A stretch of 64,000 nucleotides of DNA. Origin: an uncultured Helicobacter sp. Lineage in GTDB: Bacteria > Campylobacterota > Campylobacteria > Campylobacterales > Helicobacteraceae. Shown here piece by piece: positions 36,725 through 43,959 of the stretch; the stretch's first letter is position 1, and each line of letters begins with the position of its first letter. The notes beneath the pieces were generated by a model. That model saw nothing but the letters and a program-made list of their open reading frames with translations. It was not told the DNA's origin and did not search any database. The DNA lies in the NCBI RefSeq assembly GCF_947367035.1, contig NZ_CANBCA010000001.1, positions 1 through 64,000 on the forward strand, in the 5' to 3' direction. The position numbers and the translations under genes were made by a program.

Positions 36725-36753
36725 TTAAAATTAAAGTTTTCTTTTGATAGAAT
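36725..36753 (+). promoter_or_regulatory. Possible promoter of petABC
   Basis: TTAAAA, 17 bases, TAGAAT (36748-36753), followed by ATAAAG; 52 bases before the petA ATG. The upstream gap from 36544 contains AT-rich DNA without any other feature I can name. Confidence 0.3.
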
Positions 36754-36805
36754 ATAAAGTTTCTTAACAAAAAAATTAAGAATTGTTTCAATGAGGAGGA
36801 AATAG

Positions 36806-37309
36806 ATGGCAGAGAATGTCAATCGTAGAGATTTCCTTGGTATGGCTCTAGGAGGCATTGCAGCTGTTGGTGTAGGTGCATCATTGGTTGCGATGAAATC
36901 TTCTTGGGACCCTCTACCAAGTGTTGTTTCAGCTGGTTTCACAACTATTGATTTAAGCAGTATGCAAGAGGGCGAATATAGACAAGTTGAGTACAGAGGA
37001 ACACCTGTATATGTCATTAAAAAAACTGCGGAAATGAAAAAATGTGAAGAAAGAGATGTGGTTGTAGGTAATGCAGATTATAGTTTGGGTATCCAGATTT
37101 GCACCCATTTGGGCTGTATTCCATCTTATGATTCTAAATCCACAGAATTTCATTGCGCTTGCCACGGCGGGCGGTTTGATGCTTGCGGTAGAAATGTGTT
37201 TGGTCCTCCTCCAACTCCAATGGCGATTCCACCTTTTAAAATTGAGGGTGCAAAATTGGTGCTTGGTGAAGAAGGTCCTGAATACCTCAAGCTTGTAGGT
37301 AAGGCATAA
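36806..37309 (+). CDS. petA: Ubiquinol-cytochrome c reductase, Rieske iron-sulphur subunit
   Basis: 167 residues. A Tat-type N-terminus NRRDFLGMALGG (6-17) leads into the membrane anchor. Box I is CTHLGC (Cys99, His101, Cys104) and box II CACHGGRF (Cys117, Cys119, His120), so the 2Fe-2S ligands and the disulphide are complete. Accepts electrons from menaquinol in the bc1 complex. GAGGAGG before the ATG. First gene of petABC. Confidence 0.96.
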   Translation: MAENVNRRDFLGMALGGIAAVGVGASLVAMKSSWDPLPSVVSAGFTTIDLSSMQEGEYRQVEYRGTPVYVIKKTAEMKKCEERDVVVGNADYSLGIQICTHLGCIPSYDSKSTEFHCACHGGRFDACGRNVFGPPPTPMAIPPFKIEGAKLVLGEEGPEYLKLVGKA

Positions 37310-37319
37310 GGAGTAGTAA

Positions 37320-38546
37320 ATGGCACAAATTCGTGAAGCAAATGGTATTATTGATTGGTTAGATCAAAGACTTGCAGTAAAGCCTTTGATGAAAGTTTTG
37401 ATGACAGAATATTGGATTCCAAAAAACATTAATTTCCTTTGGGCAATGGGTGTTGTTTTGGTAGTATTATTCAGTCTTTTAGTGGTTTCTGGATTATTTT
37501 TGTTAATGTATTACAAGCCAGATACTAAACTTGCATTTGATAGTGTAAATTATACGATTATGCAAGAAGTAAAGTATGGTTGGCTATGGAGACATTTACA
37601 CGCCGTGAGTGCGTCAGTCTGTTTCTTGGTAATTTATATCCACATGTTTGTTGCAATTTATTATGGTTCCTATAAGCGCGGACGAGAAATGATTTGGCTT
37701 ACAGGAATGATTCTCTTTGGCTTATTTTCTGCAGAAGCTTTTAGTGGTTATATGCTTCCTTGGGGACAAATGAGTTATTGGGCAGCGGCAGTTATTACAA
37801 ACTTATTTGGTGGAATCCCTGTGATTGGAGCGGATTTAGTCGTATGGATTCGCGGTAATTTCATTGTAGCTGATGCAACTTTGACAAGATTTTTTATGCT
37901 CCACGTTGTATTATTACCTGTCGTCATTATGCTCGTAATTGCAGTGCATTTTTATAGTTTAAGGATTCCACACGTAAATAACGCTTATGGGGAAGAGTTA
38001 GACTTTGAAAAAGAAGCAGAGAAATTTAAAGCAGGAAACAAAAAAGAATCCAAAGTGATTCCATTTTGGCCTATGTTCTTATCTAAGGATTTCTTCGTAG
38101 CAAGTTTCTTTTTAGCTATCTTATTCTATCTGACTTGCTATCATTTTTCTTTTGCGCTTGACCCAATTAACTTTGATCCAGCTGACCATCTTAAAACACC
38201 ACCACATATTTATCCTGAATGGTATTTTTTATGGAGCTATGAGATTTTACGTGGTTTTTTCTTTAGTGCTGATTTAGGTTTGATTGCATTTGGAATCGCA
38301 AATGTTGTTTTTATGCTTTTGCCTTGGCTAGATAGAAGTAAAGTTGTAGCACCTGCACATAAACGACCGGGCTTTATGGTATTCTTTTGGCTCTTGGTTG
38401 CAGATATGATTATTTTGACCATTTGGGGCAAACTTCCACCAACAGGTGCGAATGCTTATATTGGTTTTGCTGCTACGATTGCATTTTTGGCATTATTATT
38501 TGTTATTTTGCCAATTATAACCAAGCTAGAAGACAAACAGAATTAA
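37320..38546 (+). CDS. petB: Cytochrome b of the bc1 complex
   Basis: 408 residues, eight membrane helices. Haem-binding histidines are in WRHLHAVSASVCFLVIYIHM and MLHVVLLPVVIMLVIAVHFY. The quinol-site PEWY motif is PPHIYPEWYFLWSYEILRGF. Ten bases after petA, with AAGGAG upstream. Confidence 0.97.
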   Translation: MAQIREANGIIDWLDQRLAVKPLMKVLMTEYWIPKNINFLWAMGVVLVVLFSLLVVSGLFLLMYYKPDTKLAFDSVNYTIMQEVKYGWLWRHLHAVSASVCFLVIYIHMFVAIYYGSYKRGREMIWLTGMILFGLFSAEAFSGYMLPWGQMSYWAAAVITNLFGGIPVIGADLVVWIRGNFIVADATLTRFFMLHVVLLPVVIMLVIAVHFYSLRIPHVNNAYGEELDFEKEAEKFKAGNKKESKVIPFWPMFLSKDFFVASFFLAILFYLTCYHFSFALDPINFDPADHLKTPPHIYPEWYFLWSYEILRGFFFSADLGLIAFGIANVVFMLLPWLDRSKVVAPAHKRPGFMVFFWLLVADMIILTIWGKLPPTGANAYIGFAATIAFLALLFVILPIITKLEDKQN

Positions 38547-38549
38547 GGA

Positions 38550-39395
38550 GTGAGAATGAAAGAGTTCTTAGCATTAATCGTTGTTGTTGTGCTGACAGGG
38601 ATTATTTATTGGGGTGTTGAACCCTTTGCACATAGTCAGATGAATCCAAAAGTTGCTCCAGCAGACTACAATTTCACGGATTTGACACCACTTACATTGG
38701 AAGGCAATGCCGCAAATGGTAAAGAGATTGTTAATGCAAATTGTCTCGCGTGTCACTCAATCAAAGTGGAAGGTATGGAGTCCCCATTTACCCCACAAGA
38801 TGCACTTGCAGCTTATGGTGTTGTTCCTCCAGATTTGTCTTCATCAGGTTTAATCTATGAAAAAAACTTTTTGGGTAATGTTATTAAAAATGCCTCTGTC
38901 GCTACTAAACAAACACATAAGTTTGATGGGAATCACCCAATGCCAGCTTATGATTGGATGAGTGACCAAGAAATTGCAGATATTGTTACTTATTTAATCA
39001 GTATTGCTCCTCAAGAATTAAGCAATAAAGAAGTATTTATTGATGCGTGTGGTCGTTGCCATAGTGTGCGTTATGACAAATGGAATGCGCAAGGAGATAT
39101 GGTAGATTATTTAGGCACTAAAGTTCCAGATTTATCTATGATGATTCGTAGTAGAAGTTTAGATTATCTACATACTTTTATTAACGACCCGCAAAAACGT
39201 CTTGCAGGAACTGCAATGCCGCGTGTTGGTTTAACTGAAAATGCAGAAAACCAAGTAATTGCGTATATGGAATCTGTTGGTGATAGCAAAAAGGCTGAAC
39301 GTGAGGCGCTTGGCTATAAACTTGTTATTTTTATGATAATTATGGGTATAGTGGCTTATCTTTGGAAACGTAAAATTTGGCACGATGTGCATTAA
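38550..39395 (+). CDS. petC: Di-haem cytochrome c1 of the bc1 complex
   Basis: 281 residues with an N-terminal membrane helix and two haem c sites, CLACH (63-67) and CGRCH (165-169), plus methionines such as HPMPAYDW and GTAMPRVGL as sixth ligands. A second membrane helix is near the C-terminus (KLVIFMIIMGIVAYLWKR). The di-haem form replaces the ordinary mono-haem c1 in Campylobacterota. Passes electrons to cytochrome c and the cbb3 oxidase. Confidence 0.95.
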   Translation: MRMKEFLALIVVVVLTGIIYWGVEPFAHSQMNPKVAPADYNFTDLTPLTLEGNAANGKEIVNANCLACHSIKVEGMESPFTPQDALAAYGVVPPDLSSSGLIYEKNFLGNVIKNASVATKQTHKFDGNHPMPAYDWMSDQEIADIVTYLISIAPQELSNKEVFIDACGRCHSVRYDKWNAQGDMVDYLGTKVPDLSMMIRSRSLDYLHTFINDPQKRLAGTAMPRVGLTENAENQVIAYMESVGDSKKAEREALGYKLVIFMIIMGIVAYLWKRKIWHDVH

Positions 39396-39411
39396 TAATT
39401 AGATTCTTTAG

Positions 39412-39428
39412 GCAAGGTCCCCCCTTGC
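39412..39428. terminator. Hairpin between convergent petC and hypF
   Basis: GCAAGG, five-base loop TCCCC, CCTTGC: six perfect pairs, followed rightward by TTACATTTTAA and leftward by A/T-rich sequence. Placed between two convergent genes, so it may serve both. Confidence 0.55.
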
Positions 39429-39440
39429 TTACATTTTAAC

Positions 39441-41807
39441 TCAAGTCATTTTTAGTTGCATATAATAAGCCTGTCCGAAGCTGATTCCACCATCATTACA
39501 AGGGATTTGGTGATGTAAATAAACTCGTTTATCAGATAATGCTTCCAAGGCAAATTGCGTTAAGAGTTTATTTTGAAAACATCCTCCGCTTAGTGCAATA
39601 TGAGTGGAATCTTTTGCAATTTCAGCAATGATTTGAGCTAAAGTGAAGTGAAAATTTAGTGCAATTTGTGATAATGAAATCTCATTTCTTAAGTCTTTGT
39701 AAATCTCTTGGATTAAGAATTGCCATAAGATAATATTATCTCGTATTTCAAAAGGATAAGCTTTTGGAGTTTTGCTTTTTGTCGCTAGGGATTCTAAAAT
39801 CATTCCCCCTTCTCCTTCATAATTTGTTTTTAGGCAAACACCGCAAATTGCGCTTACTGCATCAAATAATCTACCAACAGAATCACAAAGGATTCTACTT
39901 CTTGCTTTATGGAGTTTATAAAATAATGAAAGAGCATTATCCCCAAAATCTTGCTTGAGGGATTCCAACAAAGACAAGTCTAGTTGCACATAATCTTCAC
40001 CAAAAGCACAAAATAAAGTTTCTAAACCAAGTCTCCTAATGTCTTTAATTGCTTGTTCGCCTCCTAAAAGTGTAAAGTTATCAAAATGTGCAAAACGAGA
40101 AAATTCCAAAGGTTTGTTTGGATTCCATTTTAAAAATTCTCCTCCCCAAAGATTCCCGTCTTCACCATAACCTGTTCCATCAAAAATAACACCCAAGACT
40201 TCGCAAGTAATGGAATTTTCTGCGATATTTGAAAGCAAATGCGCAAAATGATGTTGCACAAAGTATGTTTGTGCTCTTTGGTGGATTAAATGACGTTGTG
40301 TGTAATTGGGGTGTAAATCTAACACAAGAGTATCAAAGTTCGTTTGATATTGGTTGCAAAAAAGTCGTTGTGTATTAGTAAAGTTATGAAGGCTTACTAA
40401 ATTGTCTAAATCCCCCAAATGAGGGCTTAGCAGTGTTTTATTGCGGAAGTGTAAGCAAAAGGTAACCTTTTGTTGGGCACCTAAAGCGATAAAGTTTTGA
40501 GATTGGCTCTCGTGCATAGGAAGAGGAATATCACACAAAAACCCTCTGGCGCGGCGCAAAACTTGTATATTTTTTTGATGCTTTGAATTACATTCTCTTA
40601 CAAGGCTATCATCAATAGAATTTAAAATATCGCGGTTAAAAAATAAGACACCATCGCATACCTCTTTTAAAGATTCTATGATTGCACCAAAACTTTTGAT
40701 AATAGGTTCCCCACTTAAGTTAGCACTTGTAAAAATCAGTGGAAAATCTAATGAATACGTTAGCAAATAATGCAAGGGAGCATAAGGTAAAATGATACCT
40801 AAAGTGTTGAGGTTAGGTGCGATTAAATCTAGGGGTAAGGCACTAGATTTCCTTGCTTCAACCAATACAATAGGAGCAATAGGGGAAGTGAGGATTTCTT
40901 TTTCGTTTGCATTTAATTGTGCATAATGTTCTGCCATTAATAAATCTTTACAAAGAATCGCAAAAGGTTTTTTAGGGCGACATTTGCGTTTTCTTAGTGT
41001 TGCAATGGTTTCTGTGTTGAGTGCGTTACATACAAGAGCATATCCACCGACTCCTTTAATGGCAAGGATTTTACCATTTTTTAAATCCTGAATTGCATTT
41101 TTTAGAGGATTGGAAATGAAATGTGTATCTTGTGATTCTAACCTATCGCATAATGTGGAATCAGAAACATTGGGTAGAATGTTCAATGTTATAAATTGTT
41201 GGATATTATTTACATAGAATAATTTTGGTCCGCAGACTTGACAGCAGTTAATTTCTGAATGAAATCTACGTGAGTTTGGATTATCATATTCATTTTGACA
41301 TTCTTTGCACATTTTAAATGCTGCCATTGCGGTATTTTGTCTATCATAAGGTAAAGTAGAGATGAGACTATATCTTGCCCCACAATTAGTGCAACTGATA
41401 AATGCATAGCCAAAACGGCGATTATTAACATCAAATAATTCTTTTAAGCAGTCTTGACAAAGTGCAATATCTGCTGGAATTGTAGCACTTAAGGGCGTAT
41501 TTTGCTCACTTTGTTGAATCTTAAAATCTCGGTAAAGTTTATCGGTCTTGATGATATTTTGGGTAAATCTCATAATTTTTGCTGCATTTGGAGGATTTTG
41601 TAAATCTAGAATAAAAGCATTTAATTGCTCTTTGCTACCTTGTGCTAGGATAAAAACACCTTGTGTATCATTCCGCACGAAACCTTGAAGGTTGTACTGT
41701 GTTGCGATTCTATACACAAAGGGGCGAAATCCCACCCCTTGCACGATTCCTTGTAAGTGCAATTCATAAGTGAGGGGCAAACTCTTTTTATTCTGATTTT
41801 TTAGCAT
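39441..41807 (-). CDS. hypF: [NiFe]-hydrogenase maturation carbamoyltransferase HypF
   Basis: 788 residues from ATG 41807 (a TTG two codons earlier is less likely). Domains in order: acylphosphatase (LQGIVQGVGFRPFVYRIA), two zinc fingers (CQDC...CTNC and CKEC...CQVC), YrdC-like (LAIKGVGGYALVCNALNTET, KPFAILCK) and a Kae1-like C-terminus (VQHHFAHLLSNIAE, LSGGCFQNKLL). It makes the CN ligands of the hydrogenase active site from carbamoyl phosphate with HypE. No hydrogenase gene is nearby. Faces petC. Confidence 0.96.
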   Translation of the reverse strand: MLKNQNKKSLPLTYELHLQGIVQGVGFRPFVYRIATQYNLQGFVRNDTQGVFILAQGSKEQLNAFILDLQNPPNAAKIMRFTQNIIKTDKLYRDFKIQQSEQNTPLSATIPADIALCQDCLKELFDVNNRRFGYAFISCTNCGARYSLISTLPYDRQNTAMAAFKMCKECQNEYDNPNSRRFHSEINCCQVCGPKLFYVNNIQQFITLNILPNVSDSTLCDRLESQDTHFISNPLKNAIQDLKNGKILAIKGVGGYALVCNALNTETIATLRKRKCRPKKPFAILCKDLLMAEHYAQLNANEKEILTSPIAPIVLVEARKSSALPLDLIAPNLNTLGIILPYAPLHYLLTYSLDFPLIFTSANLSGEPIIKSFGAIIESLKEVCDGVLFFNRDILNSIDDSLVRECNSKHQKNIQVLRRARGFLCDIPLPMHESQSQNFIALGAQQKVTFCLHFRNKTLLSPHLGDLDNLVSLHNFTNTQRLFCNQYQTNFDTLVLDLHPNYTQRHLIHQRAQTYFVQHHFAHLLSNIAENSITCEVLGVIFDGTGYGEDGNLWGGEFLKWNPNKPLEFSRFAHFDNFTLLGGEQAIKDIRRLGLETLFCAFGEDYVQLDLSLLESLKQDFGDNALSLFYKLHKARSRILCDSVGRLFDAVSAICGVCLKTNYEGEGGMILESLATKSKTPKAYPFEIRDNIILWQFLIQEIYKDLRNEISLSQIALNFHFTLAQIIAEIAKDSTHIALSGGCFQNKLLTQFALEALSDKRVYLHHQIPCNDGGISFGQAYYMQLKMT

Positions 41808-41872
41808 TTTCAAACTCTCTTTAATGCTTTAAGATATAGAATTTTAAAATATTTTTGATTAGGAATTGAATA

Positions 41873-42505
41873 ATGTTAAGAGGAATTTATGCAATTAGTG
41901 ATAAAGATTTAACGCCCAAAGATAAATTAGAGAAATCCTTACAAGCAGCAATCAAGGGTGGAATTAAACTTTTTCAGTTGAGAGACAAAAAAAGTAATGA
42001 GGAAGAAATTGCAGAACTTTGTTACAAATTAGAGCCACTTTGTAAGGATTCTAATGTGATTTTTGTTTTGAATGATAGGATAGAATTAGCAATAACTCTT
42101 AATGTTCAGGCTTTGCATATTGGAAAAAAAGAAGACGGCACACTTTATAGTTTAGAAGAATTGCGTCAAATCCGTTCCCATTATAATGGAATCTTAGGAG
42201 TTTCGTGCTATGGAAGCTTGGAGTTAGCTAAAGTTGCAAAAGAGGTCGGAGTAGATTATGTTGCCTTTGGGACTTGTTTCCCTTCCCTAATAAAACCGCA
42301 GGCTAAAAGGATTGATTTAAGTCTGTTTGAATCTTTTAATGCAACGCCTTATTCCCTGCCTGCTTGTGCAATTGGTGGTATCAATGCAAAAAATGTTGCG
42401 CAACTAAAGCACGCACAAATGATTGCGTGTATTAGTAATATTTGGCAAGGAGATATTGTGCAAAATATTCAAAATCTTGCTAAAAATTGGCAGCCTATTG
42501 TATAA
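41873..42505 (+). CDS. thiE: Thiamine-phosphate synthase
   Basis: 210 residues, a TIM barrel: GIYAISDKDLTPKDKLEKSL, GGIKLFQLRDKKSNEEEI, FVLNDRIELAI and DYVAFGTCFPSLIKPQAKRI. The usual T-x-T-K phosphate loop appears as SLIKPQAK. Joins the thiazole and pyrimidine parts of thiamine. TenI, a related protein without this activity, is the alternative; the LRDKK and NDR motifs favour ThiE. Divergent from hypF. Confidence 0.85.
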   Translation: MLRGIYAISDKDLTPKDKLEKSLQAAIKGGIKLFQLRDKKSNEEEIAELCYKLEPLCKDSNVIFVLNDRIELAITLNVQALHIGKKEDGTLYSLEELRQIRSHYNGILGVSCYGSLELAKVAKEVGVDYVAFGTCFPSLIKPQAKRIDLSLFESFNATPYSLPACAIGGINAKNVAQLKHAQMIACISNIWQGDIVQNIQNLAKNWQPIV

Positions 42506-42546
42506 GGATTATAAAATTTCTCATCCTTGTTTTTTATGTTAATTCA

Positions 42547-42915
42547 TTAGGATTTTTCAAAAATAATTACCTCATAGGAACTTTGTTTTTTGATGACAGA
42601 TTTACTTGGTTGATTTGCTTTAATTTTTTCTAAACTAAGATGCAATTCCTCAATTTCTTTATCTTGTTCATCTAGTCGGTCTTTGAGACGCAAAATAATA
42701 TCTACACCTGCAAGATTTACTCCTAAATCTCGTGTTAGGCGTAATATCATCTTGATTTTGTCAATATCACGTTGCGAATAAAGACGCATTTTGCCATCAG
42801 TTCTACCAGGCTCCACTAAACCTTCGCGCTCATATTGTCGCAAGGTTTGTGGGTGAATTGCTAGAATCTTGGCTACAACGCTTATCAAATAAACCGGTTC
42901 ATCATAGCTATACAT
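42547..42915 (-). CDS. hspR: Heat-shock repressor HspR (MerR family)
   Basis: 122 residues. N-terminal MerR-type helix-turn-helix: YLISVVAKILAIHPQTLRQY, EREGLVEPGRTDGKMRLYSQ, then a coiled-coil region. It represses chaperone operons in Helicobacter and Campylobacter and controls its own operon. It follows cbpA by nine bases, the same gene order as in H. pylori. Confidence 0.93.
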   Translation of the reverse strand: MYSYDEPVYLISVVAKILAIHPQTLRQYEREGLVEPGRTDGKMRLYSQRDIDKIKMILRLTRDLGVNLAGVDIILRLKDRLDEQDKEIEELHLSLEKIKANQPSKSVIKKQSSYEVIIFEKS

Positions 42916-42924
42916 TTAAACTCC

Positions 42925-43824
42925 TTATAGGTATTTTTCAAGTGCAATTTTTAATTCATTAGGTATAGAATCACAATCAGGCAAAATGATATTTGCTTCC
43001 AAATACAAATCACCATAATTTTTTGTTTTGCGATTCATTGCACCTAGCCCTTTAACGCGGAATCGTTGGGAATTTTTAGTATTTTTAGGCACTTTGAGCG
43101 TGATAGTTTTTTGTAAAGTTTCTATTTCAACTTTACCTCCAAATAATGCAGTTTTAAGGGGCAAATCAAATTTTTTGGTTAAATCATCTCCTTCTTGGCT
43201 ATATTGTGGGTGGGGTGCGACACTGACTTTTAAGAGCAAATCTCCATTCTGTGTCCCCATTGTTTTGCCTTTACCTTTTAAGCGAATCGTTTCTCCATTT
43301 TTGATGCCCACTGGAATTTTAATATCATAACTTTGGTTTTGCACTTTTACGCTATGCTTTCCTCCTAAAACTGCTGTGATAAAAGGGATTGTAATCTGTG
43401 CATTTATATCTAAATTAGGTTGGTTTTGCGTGTTAAAACCCGCATTTCCAAAGTCAAATCCGCCACTACTAAATCCATTAAAACCCGTATTGCGAAAGTT
43501 AGCTCCTCCAAAGCCTCCTCCTAATCCACCACTAAAAATTTGACTTAAAATATCGTCCAAATTAACATTGCCTTGCCCTCGTGCAAAATCGTGGAAATTT
43601 TGCCCACCAAACATAGAATCACCAAATTGGTCATATTGTTTGCGTTTATTGGTATCACTTAAAATCTCATAAGCCGCATTGATTTCTTTGAATTTTTCTT
43701 CTGCTCCTGCTTCTTTGTTAATATCAGGGTGGTATTTCCTTGCCAAACGGCGGTAAGACTTTTTGATTTCTTCACTACTTGCATTTTGGGATACTTCTAG
43801 GGTATCATAAAGACTTTTTGACAT
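42925..43824 (-). CDS. cbpA: DnaJ-family co-chaperone CbpA
   Basis: 299 residues. J domain with HPD (32-34) in [12 protein letters not shown]; a Gly/Phe-rich linker (about 75-130); then two DnaJ C-terminal beta domains ([20 protein letters not shown]). The zinc-finger domain of true DnaJ is absent. Stimulates DnaK. First gene of the cbpA-hspR operon, whose promoter region carries palindromes described below. Confidence 0.92.
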   Translation of the reverse strand: MSKSLYDTLEVSQNASSEEIKKSYRRLARKYHPDINKEAGAEEKFKEINAAYEILSDTNKRKQYDQFGDSMFGGQNFHDFARGQGNVNLDDILSQIFSGGLGGGFGGANFRNTGFNGFSSGGFDFGNAGFNTQNQPNLDINAQITIPFITAVLGGKHSVKVQNQSYDIKIPVGIKNGETIRLKGKGKTMGTQNGDLLLKVSVAPHPQYSQEGDDLTKKFDLPLKTALFGGKVEIETLQKTITLKVPKNTKNSQRFRVKGLGAMNRKTKNYGDLYLEANIILPDCDSIPNELKIALEKYL

Positions 43825-43851
43825 TATTGATTCCTTAAAAATAAAAATGAT

Positions 43852-43894
43852 AAACTTTTAGTTTATTATATAACAAAACTTTAGTTTAAGTCAA
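43852..43894 (-). promoter_or_regulatory. cbpA-hspR promoter overlapped by two palindromes (candidate HspR operators)
   Basis: Leftward: TTGACT (43894-43889), 18 bases, TATAAT (43870-43865). AAACTAAAGTTT (43876-43887) fills the spacer and AAACTAAAAGTTT (43852-43864) follows the -10 box; both are perfect inverted repeats. AAGT-N6-ACTT (43888-43901) covers the -35 box. HspR autoregulation is known in this phylum; that these are its sites is inferred. They do not match the classical HAIR consensus well. Confidence 0.6.
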
Positions 43895-43910
43895 TCAACT
43901 TTTATAAGAT

Positions 43911-43939
43911 TTGAACACTTTTAGTTTTAGTGTTATAAT
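43911..43939 (+). promoter_or_regulatory. Promoter of addA
   Basis: TTGAAC (43911-43916), 17 bases, TATAAT (43934-43939), 21 bases before the ATG at 43960, with GGAGG at 43950-43954. Divergent from the cbpA promoter with only 17 bases between the two -35 boxes. Confidence 0.65.
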
Positions 43940-43959
43940 TATAAATTTTGGAGGAATTT

